Source of the DNA: Antennarius striatus
Lineage: Eukaryota > Chordata > Actinopteri > Lophiiformes > Antennariidae
Reading direction: 5' to 3'
Assembly: GCF_040054535.1 (NCBI RefSeq)
Contig: NC_090789.1
Location: forward strand, 5,324,197-5,388,196
DNA length: 64,000 nucleotides
This document shows, one piece after another, positions 1-17,574 of this stretch (the first letter of the stretch is position 1; the number at the start of each line of letters is the position of its first letter). The position numbers and the translations under genes were made by a program. The notes beneath the pieces were generated by a model. It saw only the letters and a program-made list of their open reading frames with translations, was not told where the DNA came from and did not search any database.

Positions 1-283
1 TTCTCCCCCTGCCCCTCTGTCTTTTTTCCTCCCCACTTCTTCTTATCTGTCTCAGCGGAGTTCTCCCTCCCCCCTTCCTCCCCTTCCTCCCCTCACCACC
101 TCTCTCTCGCACTACCTCTTTCTCTCCCCCCCCTCCATGCCCCCCCCCACCCTCCCTCTCTTACAACACCCCCCCACACCCCCCCCCCCATGCTGTTTCG
201 GTGCTGCTGCCTGTCTCTTAGCAACAACTGCACACCCGTTAGAGCTCAGTGAGTGCTTTTAGAAATACACCCAGGAAGACACA

Positions 284-285
<2 letters not shown>

Positions 286-374
<89 letters not shown>
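286..374. repeat. (CA)n microsatellite
   Basis: Pure CA array of about 89 bp. The open frames predicted over it are poly-His/Thr or Cys/Val translations of the repeat. Confidence 0.97.
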
Positions 375-379
<5 letters not shown>

Positions 380-1009
380 GTCTAGTTCCTCATTGAGGGT
401 AGCTGCTGGCAGGCCTGTGAGTCTGCAAGCCTTTGTCACAGTGAGATAGATGGGGAGAGAATAGATCTGCTGTACAGCCACGGTGTACAGACTGATTGTT
501 CCCCTCAGACTATATGCACATCAGGGCAACAGCCCAAAACTGTAGAATTGCTGGTTCATATCTCTAATTTCTCAGTGAACTCTTTGAACATGTTGCATCT
601 TTGCCTTTCTTTGCAGCCCACAGCAAAAAAAAACAACCCAAAAAACTTTCATACGCAGATGACAAAATGTTTTCCAAGAATCATTCATACGGGAGCTGCT
701 CTTGGTGGAATGGATTCAAAAGATTGTCACGTGAGAGCGGCGCACACGCTATCCACTGTTTTCACAGACGCAATAGTAAAGAAAACCCCAAAACAACAAC
801 AACAACAACAACAACAAAAACAACGCAAAATGCACCAAAAGGCCTTTTCCTGCACATGACGCTGAATGTATTGAAATGATGCTGATGCCAGGAGTGTTCG
901 CTTAAACAATGAATCATAGTAGGAGTGTTGGATTGGCTGGCATCTTAGTCCTGTCAAAATGCCCCCCGCCGAGCACAGTAGAGAGAGATATTTGCCTGTG
1001 TGTGTCTTT

Positions 1010-1013
<4 letters not shown>

Positions 1014-1062
<49 letters not shown>

Positions 1063-1159
1063 CTTGTGTGTGTGACATGTATGTCTTTATGAGAGAATCG
1101 ATGTGTGTGAGTGTGTGGGAGGATGAAGCCGTGGGGGCATATTTGAATGTGTCTTTGTG

Positions 1160-1210
<51 letters not shown>
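1014..1210. repeat. Two (TG)n arrays separated by about 100 bp
   Basis: TG arrays at about 1014-1061 and 1161-1210, with TG-rich sequence between them. Confidence 0.95.
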
Positions 1211-1214
<4 letters not shown>

Positions 1215-2146
1215 TCTCGGTGAGTGACAGTGTGCATGTGTGTCTATAAGCACATGTGCAGCAATGTTTAATTAAAGCATGTGTTGTTCTCCTTCTCTCA
1301 CATGCTGGTCAGACGGAGGCTTAATTAATGAATGCTGTTAATTAGAGGAGAGAAATAGTGAGAACCAGAATGGGAAGAAGAGCAGTGTGGGGGGGGGGGG
1401 GGGGGCAAGCTTCTCGGTTATACCAGAGGGGGTGGGTGAGGGGTTAAAGAAAGTATGTGCTTGTGTGAGTGTTCATCTCCATGGGTGTCTGTCCCAGTTG
1501 TGTCATTCTTCAGAGCAGCACAATGTTCAGGTTGTGTTCAGCCCCAAAACTCTCACACTCCTCCTCTTCCTCCTCCACTCGCCTCCTTTAGCAATTCTTC
1601 CCCCAACTCTCCAATCGGTCTGTCCCTCTTCACCTCCCATCTCACCCATGTTTTCTCACCCATTTCAGCGTTTTTCTCCTCCACCCTGCTATAATCGCAG
1701 CCATATGTTGGAGGAAAAAGGGTCGATTGGTTGGATTGTGTTGTGTGTGGAAACCGAGGTACAGTGTCTGAGCCAGCCGCTACTCACATATGTGAAGGAA
1801 TGTGGCAGGAATACTTGTATTTGTTTGATTGTGTGCCTGCTCACAGTCACGTGTGCGTCTGGTTGCACGTGTGGTCCAGATTTCTTTTAGACTTCTGTGT
1901 CGTCTGGCTGTCTGTGCTTCCATCTTTCCTCCACTCTGGGGTTTTCTATAATCCCTCCATCATTCCTGTCTTTCTGTCACCTTCATCTCTCCATCCTCTT
2001 AACACCTTTCTTTTCATCACCTCTCTGCTTCCCCCTGGTGGCTGTTATTACTCAAACAATTTCAATCGGGTAAGCATCCTCAAAGTCGAGTGCTTTGTAA
2101 TGCTCTTGAATACTTTTTGGTGAAATATGGCATGCAGTATCAGTAC

Positions 2147-2182
<36 letters not shown>

Positions 2183-2596
2183 AATTCCACATTATTAATT
2201 GTTCATTTGTGCATTTTAACGACATGTAAAAAAAAATTTTTTTTTTACGACAGATCCTCGCTCACAATTCCAGATCTAATCTGCTCGTCATCATCATGAG
2301 ATAGTAGATAAAGTGTGACTTGCTCATGTGTGCCTACAATCTGATAGTGCGGATAGAAATGAAACGCTCGCTGTGATTAGAGTTTAAAAAATGATATTGC
2401 AAGTCATCTTCCAAAATGATTGCTTCTGGTGTGAGATGGTGCAGCCCTCACCAAAATACTGATTCTAGTCTGGTCTGATGCGTGCTGTGACATCATGTAC
2501 TAATCTCTTATTCTCTGTCTTTCTGCTCCACCCTCTTCTATCCTCCTTTATCTTCCTCTCACCTTCTTCCCCTCAATGTCCCTTCCCCTGTCTGTC

Positions 2597-2629
<33 letters not shown>

Positions 2630-3241
2630 TTATCGCCTTCTAGCAACCATGGGCGAAAGACAGGAGCAGAGGGGAGAGAGAGAAGTATGTGAGCTCTCCA
2701 CTGCAGTATTGATGACCCAATGATCCCCTGCAGAACAGAGCCAGTCAGGCAGACAGAGTGAGGCTCAACTCAGAATCAAAATCAGAATCGGCTCCACAAC
2801 CGTTCGGTAAAAGCAACCAATCGAGCAGGATATGTCTGGTAAATGAGGCCTAATGTTGTTATGCTGCCGTGTGGGTGGGACAGTTAATAAAGTAGAGTGC
2901 ATTATGGATTAGGTTTATGGCCCATTGCCAAAAATGTTGATGATGCCGTCCAACAATCACAATTTCATTGGAGCTGCAAATGTTTGATTTTTGTATTTAC
3001 AGTGTTTAGTGCTTTACAATATGTTCACAAGGAGTTTAGATTCTTTAATGACGTAATAACATATTACTGTATTTTATTCATGACCTCTGTATGTAGTTGA
3101 CATTTTTTATATCTGTTTCATAGGTTTGAATCTTCTTGCCAACCCTTAAAGGAAAACAGCTGCTCAGACGCTACCGTCATTGTCATACAGCAGAAGCATC
3201 ACCGTCTTTTTCCCATCAGTATCAGCAACACCATCCACTGA

Positions 3242-6200
3242 ATGAGTGGCTTGTCAGATCACCTACGTTCAGTCCAAACTGGGGCTCCAGTGGGTTTTGT
3301 TGGGACTCAGGCAGAAGGAAAAGCTTGTGTGGGAGGGCTGGAGGGGCTGGCAGAGGCTGAGCTCTGGACCAGGGAGCTCAGGCTCCAGGAGGGGTCCCAG
3401 GGTCCCTCGAATGATGGACGGGCTCCAGTGACTTCCAACAACTTTACCTCCCCGTCTCCCTCCGCCTTGGCCAACGGCCTCCATCAGCAGAGGAGGCTGG
3501 GATACAGCAGCTGCTGGCGAAGGCAGAACGAGATTCATAATACTGCTGAGACATTCCCAGAGACACTTAGAAACATGCAAACGCACATAGACCCGGATGT
3601 GCATGCACAGACTGCTTCACAGCCACATATAGACAATTGTGGACACGTAGATGTGAATGCAAATACAGGCTCTGTAGCACTAGAACAACCCAGAGCTCCC
3701 ACACCAGAGGCCATACACACAACATCACCTCAACCCTTGTCTTTGGCACTTGGCAGTCACCCTGGCTCCACCAACCAACTGGCAACTCCTGTTCACACTG
3801 CAGAGACAGAGACACCCTCAACCTTTTGTCATGTCCCGACGGATTCAAACCCAGACTCCTCTTCTCTTCCCGTGGAGGCAGAGAAGAAGTACGCACTCCG
3901 CAGCTCCGGTCGTCCCCGCTTCCCTTGTCATCTGCGCAAATCCTCCCGTTTACGCCGAGGCACAGAGGATGGAGAGAGGAAAGCGGGCAAAGAAAGAGAA
4001 GAGGAGGTTGAAATATTGGAGGAGATCTGGAGGGTTAAAGAGGAGGAAGTGGCTGTTGGCGAGAGAGAAGATTTATCTGTGGAGGCTGTTCTGCCCACAA
4101 CTCCCTGCCCTACAGACATCGCTTTGGCTCTCACGATACCAAAACCTGTTCCTAAAGCTGTTCCCAAACCGGGGCCCAGAGTCGGGCATAGACCAGGACC
4201 TAAATCAAGGTCTAGGCCCACACTGAAATCTGTCCATAAAGCAGCTCCTAAAAGTGTCATGAAAAAGCGTCAAGCAGCCCAATCCATAACTCATCGCAGT
4301 GCCACTCCTTTCCCTTTTGTAAATACGTCCACTGGTCCTGCATCTGTTTTCAGTGTACAGGAGGAACGTGTTTCGAATTTGGGGACCACACCTTCGAATA
4401 ACCGGAAACGTGGGCGTTTTGTCGGCGTGAGTTAATTCATCATTATACTGTACTGACCTTGTCCTAATGACAAGATTTTATAAGTTGATGCAATGCAAAC
4501 AATGCTTGGAAAAGATAGCAGATTATTTAAAAAATTTGATGTTTAAAGAAGCATTGCAGTATCGATAATTTCAACAGCCTTGCAGGATGGTAACTCCCTC
4601 ATATTACACATATTAATATATATTAATAGAGTTTTATTGGCAATTACTTATGCTTTATGTTGATCTCTGACTTTCAGGTGAGGAGGATTGTTGTCAAGGT
4701 CGCTCGCATTCCCGTCAGCCTTAGCCGTCGACAGAAGAGCTACAAGATTTCAAATTTGGAAACGGTCACAGGGATGGACAAAAGCCACGATGGCGCTCTG
4801 GAGGGCTCGGAGGGAGTTCGAGAGCCCACTGCCCTTCTTCGCATGAAAAACAATGGGAAGAGCGTCATGGTGATGTTCCCTCCTGGAGAACTGCCTGTTA
4901 TTCTCAAACGCAGGCGTGGAAGACCACCTAAACAAGCTCTGCCAGGAATACCGGCAGACCCTCAGAGTACTGGGAACGCTGGTGGGAATGGAGACCAGCC
5001 CAAAAAGCTTCAAAGGCGACGTCGGACTAAACTTCCCTGTCCTTATCCATCTTATGTTAATGATACTAACGATGTGAAAGCAGAGTATGGGGATGTTCTA
5101 TCCAAACTGGCCTTCTTAAACCGCCAACCCCTGACCACCGGACGCTCCTCTCCCCCTCGCTGCTGGACACCCAGTGAACCAGAAAGCTTTCATACTCCCT
5201 TGGAAAACCCTGGAATATCAACCTTGCTCCATCGGCTCACAGGGTCCAGACGCCCCCGAGGTGGCAGAGGAGGGGGCAGTGGAAGGGGGGCAGGAATGGC
5301 TGGGGGCATTGTGCGCAATAAGAGTACTTTCAGTGACTTTTTTGAATCCATTGGCAAGAAGCGAAAACCAAGCCCACTGTCTGAGCATGGATTACCTAGG
5401 AAAAGGGGAAAGGGTGTAGGTGGGGTTGGTAGGGGGGGAGGAATCGTTGGAACTGAGCCTGGGGGAGAGAAAGTAGTTAGAAAGAGACGCGTGAGAAAAA
5501 ATGGTGTTTTTAAAGGGGAACGAATGCCCATGGGGCAGGACTGGCCCAACGGGGCAGGTGGCTGGGGTGAAGATGGGAGTATGGACAAGGAGAAAGGTTT
5601 TAGTGGGTATCAGTTATGTGGATCTTCAAGGGGGGGGTTTTCCTCATGTGAGTTTGGAAGGGGAGGGTCTTTTGGCAGGTCCGGAGGAAGCAGAGGGGTT
5701 GGGCCAGCTGGTGAGGACTCACAAGGACTCTTTGCTGGATATTTCCGCTCACTCCTTGACTCTGATGATTCTTCAGACCTGTTGGACATCTCCTCACAGT
5801 CAGACCCCCGTAAAGCTTCATCTACCCCTGGATATGAGCCATCCAGTCCAGCAACTGGTCACAGGTGGTCTCCTGCATTCCCCAAGTGGAGCACCAAGAG
5901 TGACAGTGGTGGGGGGGAGGGTTCAGCACATGCACATTGCTCCTCAGCCAGGCCTCCATTCAGCTATGGCAGCCTGGCCCAAATATCACCCACTACGTCT
6001 AGCTATCCTAAATCCACTCCTCCTACTCTCTCACGCTCTCCTAGCTCACCCCATTTGGCCTCTTATGGTCACTACTCCCCTGGCTACTCTTCCTCGTCTC
6101 CTGCAGTGCCACAGAGATCTTCTGATTGCAGCTTTGCATATGGATCAGGACACGGCAGTGGCAAAGCCGCCGCTCAGATGAGTTATTCTAGCTACCAGGC

Positions 6201-8299
6201 AGCAGTCAAGCGAGGCTTTGGTGGGTATCCTGGAGCATGTCATTCCTCTGTGGTGCGGGGGGAATCGACAGGACCCACGTCTCCAGGAGGGGGGTTCATG
6301 TCTGTCGTGAAGAGTAGTCCATTCAGCTCCTCCTCCTCTCCAGAGGGTTTCAAACAGTACAACTCCAATCAGTGGAGCTATAGGTAAGTCAATTATGACA
6401 CCATAGTGAATTGATTAAAATTCTAAATGGTTGAGTAAGGAAAAGCTTTTCATGAAGTTTAGGTGATTAAGTGTTCCTCATGTGTTGCTCAAATATTTAT
6501 ATTTTCAGTATTTCTATTAAATCTTGCCATATTTCTGTTTGTGTTCTTCATATAGACAAGCTTTTGGTGGTTGGTCCCCAGATAACTTTGGGCATCATTT
6601 CCACGGTTACGGTGAATATGGCTCCAATGAGTCCAAAGACATCTTGGATATCTCCAACTACACCCCCCAGAAGGCGAAACGGCAACCCTTCCCTGAGAGT
6701 CTGTCAGAATCATCCTCCGACTCTTCACATCCTGGGACAGCTGCCACCGGTGGAGGACCCAGCTCCTCAGGTGGCAACTACAAACACAACGAGACTGCTT
6801 CTGTTGGTGGAGAAGGCAGTCAATCAAGTCTGTCCAGTCTGGAGAAGTTGATGATGGATTGGCATGAGAGTGCTTCAGGGCCGTCTTATAACTGGAGCCA
6901 AAATGTTCTCTTCCAAGGTGGGGGAACAGGCAAACCTGGCCGTGGTCGCAGGAAACGGACTGAACTGCAATCTGAAAAAGAAGGAGGTTCTTTTTTACAC
7001 TCCGATTCCCCATCCAGTCCCTCCCCGACACCTACACCTGGACCTAAACGGGGAGGGGTCGGAGGACGAGGGAGAGGGTCTAGAGGAGGCAGAGGTGGTT
7101 TGTCTCCTTGTCAAAGAGAACGACTGTCTGGAGCCAAAGGCAGGGGCAAAGCTGCCTCTTCATCTGGAGCAGGGGGGGCATTGACTTCTGGAGGTCCAGA
7201 GGGTTCTGGGCTGTTCCAGGAGGGGCTGGACTATTACAGCGGAGACAGTAGTAGCCTCTCACCCTTGGCCACTTCCAATCCGGCAATGCCCTCCAGCTAC
7301 CTCCAGGACCCCTGTGAGTACCCTTCCCCTTACTCTGCCCACCCCTCTACGCCTTCGTCAGAGGAGCGATATCCAGCGTTGTACCCTGGGGAGTCCTCCT
7401 CCTCCCTCTCCCCTAGTGTATCATCTCCTCCGTACCCTCCTAAGCCTACGCCTCCTCCACCCCAGTCTTACCACCCAGTCCCTTCCAGGACCTTCTCCCC
7501 CTCTTGCTCCCCCTCGCCCCGCGTAACACCCCACTGCGGCACAGCTCTCAGCCCCCCTCACCGCCCCCCTCCCAAAGACCCACAGTTCTCACAGTATGAC
7601 TCTCCCAGCTACTGCAGCTCCCCCTACTGGTACGGACAGACATCGCACAGTAGCAGCCCTAGCCCACACTCGCACAGTGCACACACAAACACAGCTGTGC
7701 ACACACACAACAACCAACACACAAGTCCTCACGGTAATCCTCTTGCTAGCCCAAACGTAAACACGCATATTAACCCAACTTCTCATGACGCGCACCATGT
7801 CAACACACAACCCCACGCAAACCTGAGTTCACATACCAACACCCATTCGTCCTCACACCTTCAGAGCAACCCCCTCTCCCATTCAACCCCTCAAACCAAC
7901 AATCACCCCCACCACAATGCACACACCAACCCCAACTCTCACCTCTCCTCCCATACACTCTCCAACCCCAGTTCCAGCCTCCACTCCCACTCAACACCTG
8001 TGCTTTACGAGGAGTGCAGCCCTCCCTTGACCGTGCCCCCCCACAAGCGGGATCTGGCCCCTGCCCCTCTTGCCATGAGCACAGGCCATCGCCAGGGCCC
8101 CTTGCCACACTCCCCTTACCCCAAGCCTCCCCTGGACTCTTCACCACATCAGGACGACGCTAGCGGCTTCTCCTTGTCCCATCAATCCTACCAAGGAATG
8201 GGACACTGCTACACCTCCCAGGCGGCTCAGGGAGGTGGGGTGCTGTGCCAGCTTCTGGACCCAGCCAATGATGATAGCTTCAGCGTTACCAGTCTGTAA
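3242..8299 (+). CDS. ahdc1: AT-hook DNA-binding motif-containing protein 1 (Gibbin), three coding exons
   Basis: Nuclear chromatin-associated protein; human AHDC1 loss causes Xia-Gibbs syndrome. Coding exons are 3242-4426, 4678-6383 and 6556-8299, giving about 1544 residues (human about 1600). The 5' exon begins near 3124. ATG 3242 directly follows an in-frame TGA and is the first ATG in frame. Recognisable blocks, in order: KYALR with a basic patch; VRRIVVKVARIPVSL at the first junction; the AT-hook KRRRGRPPK; AEYGDVLSKLAFLNRQ; SPPRCWTPSEPESF; FFESIGKKRK; FRSLLDSDDSSDLLD; ILDISNYTPQKAK; SSLEKLMMDW with a basic GRGRRKRTE; and the C-terminus FSVTSL. Both introns (251 and 172 bp) are GT-AG and join frames correctly. 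Most of the rest is Ser/Pro/Gly-rich and probably disordered. Residues about 1330-1450 are rich in His, Asn, Thr and Ser. Human AHDC1 has its coding region in one exon, so these introns are notable. Confidence 0.93.
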
Positions 8300-10955
8300 T
8301 AGCAGGTCAGTCTTTTTTTAATCTTTCATGCAAAAAGTGACACCAATAGATGATCATCACAGGAACTCCAACAGAGTATGTTGATGAACCTGTTTCTTTA
8401 GCAGCCATATCTAATTGGTGGAGGGAAAGTCTGGTTATTGTTTAATAGAAGTTAGAGAGGAATAGATTTGTGTTTATGGTAGCTAGTGTCTCAAAATAAA
8501 CTTGCCAAAGAATGTCAAAACGCTTACGTTCAAGTAAAAATGAATTCAACAGCACAGCGCACACATACACACTCAGCGCAAAATCAAACAACGGAAATAT
8601 GGCATTACTTACATGACAGTATGTTTATAGAGACCTGCTTAAATAGGCTCACGGTTTGGTCTGCATTTTATGACACCACTGTAAAAAAATATGACTCTCA
8701 CATTGCTCTGCCTTTCTTCACCTTTTCCTCTCTCCCTCTGTTTTCTTCCAGGAGCATTCAACCCAAGCTTTTACTGATTAGCGAACATTTCTTTCTTTCT
8801 TTTTTTTCTTTTTTTTTTCTTCTTTTTTTTGCTAAGAGGACTTCTTTGTGAGAGACTGTAAAAAAAATGAAGGGTGAGAATTTAGCTGCCAACTTTGGAC
8901 AGTAAAGCTTTAATTCTCCAGCACTGACAATCAAGATCAAGCGCAACTTAAATGCTCAAGCATGCACAAACGCAAATACACACAAACACAGTTACATATG
9001 TGCAGATTGATCCACTACCTAAACATGACGATGTAACATTGTACATGTGTACTCACATTCTATGCTGGAATGAGGGACCTGCCGAAAGGAGCTTGCCAGA
9101 TGACTACCAGATGCTGATGGACAGAGACAAACCTATTTTCTCATCCCTTTGAGTCCTGTTGTGACTTCCGGTTCTGTTTGACAGCAGTCTGTTTATCACC
9201 AAATCTTTTTGGTCCTGCTCTGTACATCTGCAGTACAGAGAAGCCAGGATCACACTGCTTTCTTTCTGCGTTGTTTCTCTGTTCTCTTTCAACCTCCCCT
9301 TCTCTGCTAAACCAGCAGCTGTGGTCTGCACTAACCCTGGATTTGTGTCTTGTGCCCTAACCTGAACTGAGCCTAAATTAACTTTTTAAAATACCACAAG
9401 CCTCGCAAATATCCCACTTCGTGCACTCCTTGTATCATATACCATAAGAGAAAAGTGGATTAAACCAATTTCAGCTCTTGAAATACCAGCATCTGTACAT
9501 AAACTCCAGCTTCAAGCTAGGGGCCCCCTCTTCACTCTGAAGGTCCGTCATCAACATCTCCTCCTCAGTGTTCTGCCATGGTTTCTCTGCTCTGGGAGGG
9601 GGGGAGGGGGAACTGCAGCATGGAGATCCAACATCCTGTGTTTTGCTGTTTTAACTACAAGGGAAAGAGACATGGAAATCACACAACGGCCCCAAAGAGA
9701 CTCTTGTTTTCTGTGCGTGAATGTGAAGCAGAGGGCGTGTTTGCGTGACTGCAGTAACGCATGTATTTGTATGTGTGCACGCTTGTGTGTGTGTGTGTGT
9801 GCAAGTGTGTGTGTGTGCCTGTGTGTGTGGATGTGGGGTCAAAAGGAGTGAATCCCTAGACGCTAAAAGTCTTGGCGGGGCCTCATTTTTTTGTTCACTC
9901 TCTCCCTTCTTTTTTCTGTGGTCTTGTGTTGTTTAGTGGTTTTTGTGATTAAAAAAATGTATATCTGTCTGTTACATATCATGTATGTATCTGAGGTGCA
10001 AAATATTTAAATACACATTCTGTTCTTGCCATTGGTAAATCTGGTTTGTGTGTCTTTTAGAGCCTCGGTGAGTCTTGGGCTTTGCCCAGGCTGTCTGGGA
10101 CTGCGAAAGTTCAATCAAGGACAGAATTCGACAAGGAGTGAAAGGGAGGGAGGGGAGGAGAGGAATGGATGGTGGAGAGGGGAGGACATGTTTGTGGGGA
10201 AAGAAACCAGACTGAGGAAATTAGAAAAGAGCGGAGGTTTTAAATCCTCTGAAAGAAAATGCACAAACATGTATGGTTTCCAAATTCCTCTTCCAAATAA
10301 GGAAATGTATTAAATCTCAGCGTGAAGACTGGTGGTACCAGAGACAGGGAGTGGGACCCCATGCTCATTTCATGCCTCACAGGGAAAACTTGCTATAATA
10401 GAGCAAATATTGTACATCTGCAGCTTGTGTGCATGCGTGAGAGTGCCAGACAGACCAAGTGAGAGAGAAAGAAAGCAGATGGGTGGAGTTTACTGGCTGC
10501 ATACTGTGTATAGTTTGTCAACAGGCTGACTAAATAGACACAGACACGACCGGAGGAATTGTGTTTGCTGTGACATTCCACTGTTTGGTGGAGGGGAACA
10601 CGCGCTCTCATCAGCGCAACATGACAGACACAGACAGGCAGCAGGGCAAAAGCTCCATTTCAGATTTGTCTCTTTTTTTTCTTCTTTTTTTTTTTTAGAT
10701 TTATGCTGATAATGGATGATTTTCTATTCTGAATTAAAAAAAAACAGCAACAGGCGGCTGTACAACATTAATCAGTTGGAACATTATTTTTTTCTGCTTT
10801 TGCTCACCGAGGTGCATGCAAGTAGAAATTCAGGCTCAGACACACCCAAAGTGAAGTCATTGAATTTTTTCTATATTAATATTAGCAAGGAGTTGTTGTT
10901 CCTTGCTTCACATAGTTTTCAGTTGGGTAACTAATAAAGATTAGCAGAGCTGACA
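8300..10955 (+). other. ahdc1: ahdc1 3' UTR with a 3'-UTR intron
   Basis: A GTCAGT donor starts at 8306, six bases after the stop codon. A pyrimidine-rich acceptor (TTTTCTTCCAG) ends at 8751. I therefore infer an untranslated intron of about 446 bp and a final exon from 8752. A polyadenylation signal AATAAA lies at 10933-10938. Human AHDC1 also has a downstream non-coding exon. No protein gene is seen here; open frames are short and include a (TG)n-derived one near 9780-9835. The transcript end is a guess. Confidence 0.55.
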
Positions 10956-12077
10956 TAAACTTGTTACACCTTATATTACTTCCCATCTGATGAAAAGCCG
11001 GCACAGGGTAGGTCCAATATTTACTCAGCAGCTGGGATAAAACATTTCAGTTTGGGTGTTTTTAACCCACAGTAGGAAGAATAGTTTATCTACACTAAAA
11101 GACACCAAAATAAGATCATTTGTAATTATTTAAAATCAAGAACAAAGTTATATTTATAGCTGTAGCTTTTTTGTTTGCTTGTTTTTTACTTACTTGGATC
11201 ATGCAAAAATTGCTGAGTGCATATCCATGAAACTAGGTGGAAGGACAGGCCAAATTTAACACCCCCTCCTTAAACTTTGGGGTTGACTCAGATGAAAAAT
11301 GAAATCCAGGATTGTTATTCACTTTCTTTAAAAGGATAAGATAAACTTTTTCATTAATTTCCCAGGGAATAGAAAAGGGAAAAATAAAAAAAGCTATATT
11401 TAAAGGTTCAGTATATGTGTGTGAAATTTGGTGAAAATCACACACACACAAAAAAAATAAATAAAAAATCCAGATCCACCAGATTTAAATACACAGAGGA
11501 TGGTGATAAAGTTTGCTTTAATTAAAAGGAGCAGATGGGCCTCAGCAGAGGTGTGTCTTCAAAAATCATTTTACATTATTATCAACCTGAATTAATCCAC
11601 AGCAGGACCACGTATTGTGGCCCGGAAGTGGCCCTCAGGACACAGGAAATTACTAAATCAAGTTTTCTATTATCAACAAAGCAATTCAAGTAAAGAAGAA
11701 AACCTAATTCTAATTAAAACACTGGTGGAAAATAAAATAGCATTAAATATTTATATTGCCAGAGCTGTGCGACGACTTTGCAAAGTTCAAATAGATTTCT
11801 TGGACAAGTTGTGTTAATTAATGTGACTTTATGACTTTCTTATCGACGACAATTGAATAAAAGACGCTGAGTCAGAAAAAGGCCACCGTTGATGGAGGAT
11901 TGCGCCTCGTCATCACAACTTTGTCCCCGGGGCAAGAAAAGAGAAGGAGGTCGGTGGGGGAGGAGGAGGTCTTTCTCAGATGGGACTTTCCTCATTGCCT
12001 TAGAGAGGAGGAAGAAAAAAGTTTGGACTACAGGGCATCGCACCGGAGATGCACACCGGTGCCGCCACGGAGGAGGT
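10956..12077. other. Intergenic, 5' flank of the METTL24-like gene
   Basis: AT-rich to about 11850, then GC-rich from about 11880 into the first METTL24-like exon. The GC rise is what a promoter and 5' UTR would look like, but I see no TATA box. An in-frame upstream ATG at 11889 would lengthen the METTL24-like protein by 63 residues. Confidence 0.4.
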
Positions 12078-16406
<4,329 letters not shown>

Positions 16407-17493
16407 CACACAATTTAATGAAGACAGGTGTACACACAACCACAACTCGTGGGTGGCCTCAAACCGCAAACTCATCCTGAAAATAATTGATGGACTTTGA
16501 TACACTTTTCTTACAGTGAACTTTTTCTTGACATTTCAGGCTCACATACGTATTTTTTAATATGACATCTCCATCTACTGGAGATGAATGGATCTGCCTT
16601 CTTATGCTCCACCCTCACAAGCAAATCCTGCCTCATCCATATAAATCCCTGGCTAAATCCACCAATTTAACTTAATGTAATTAAGTTTGGCAACAGTGCA
16701 ACAATGGAGTGCTTAAATTTTATTTTGTCTCACGTACATTAAAAACAAGATACATACAGATATGTAGATACAGTATATGCAGCCAGATATATACAGAATG
16801 TAACCCAATTTTGTTTTAAATGTAGATTAAACAAATGATGCAGATTGGACACATTTTTTAAATTCATTTTTGTACATCTCAATGGGCCTTAAACACCTTT
16901 GTGTGCAATTATTCTTGATGCTGAAGAGAATCTAAAATTGCATTCAGATTATTACCTACTTTGAAATATGAATGTGTCACCAAGAGTTCGGTATTATAAT
17001 GATGCATTGTTGCACTGTGTACTTAAAAAAATATAAAACTGTGATAAACAATACTTATCACCACAAAAAAAAACAAAATCTTTGACTGCTACTTCATCTG
17101 TTGCTGAAGAATCCTTACCATCCCATGTTGTTCCAAAAATGTTTAATGACCTACATGTAAATCATTTGATTAAATTGTCTTACAAATTTTTATCAGGCAG
17201 GTCCAAACAGGTAGGGTTAATGAAATGACTCTGTCTCCAATATCAAAGCCTGCAGCTGGGGTACTGCAGGCGTGGGCATTCTCATCCATTACACTCAGTC
17301 CTCCCTTGTGGAGCCTGACGCAATTTGCTTCCATCCATACTTCCTTTGTATCAAAATACAGTATTTTGTATAATATTCACCACTTATTTGATTCATGTTG
17401 CACACATTATCTTTAAGTGTATCTTCTCATATCTTGTCTTATCTTACTAGAATGACAATTTTGTCAGTCTATATACTGTACAGTATATACACG

Positions 17494-17574
<81 letters not shown>

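Larger units (their letters stand above)
1..3123. other. Repeat-rich upstream / 5' intron sequence, no supported coding gene
   Basis: The first 200 bases are an almost pure pyrimidine tract. After it come a (CA)n array (286-374), two (TG)n arrays (about 1014-1061 and 1161-1210), a G run (1389-1405), a (TG)n array (2150-2181) and a (CTGT)n stretch near 2595-2625. Open frames here are repeat translations or chance frames. The stretch ends in an acceptor (TAG at 3121-3123), so part of it should be a 5' intron of ahdc1. A weak candidate untranslated exon follows an acceptor-like CTAG near 2643, but I cannot confirm it. Confidence 0.6.

Noticed and set aside
239-1253. Open frames rich in His/Thr or Cys/Val in both strands
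   Set aside because: They are translations of CA/TG microsatellites. The same applies to frames near 15000-15510, 34227-34943, 35304-35501, 38017-38523 and 57373-57726.
4657-6387. Separate 576-codon gene starting at 4657
   Set aside because: The first codons lie in an intron. A TTTCAG acceptor ends at 4677 and the frame continues ahdc1 exon 1, so it is the middle exon of ahdc1.
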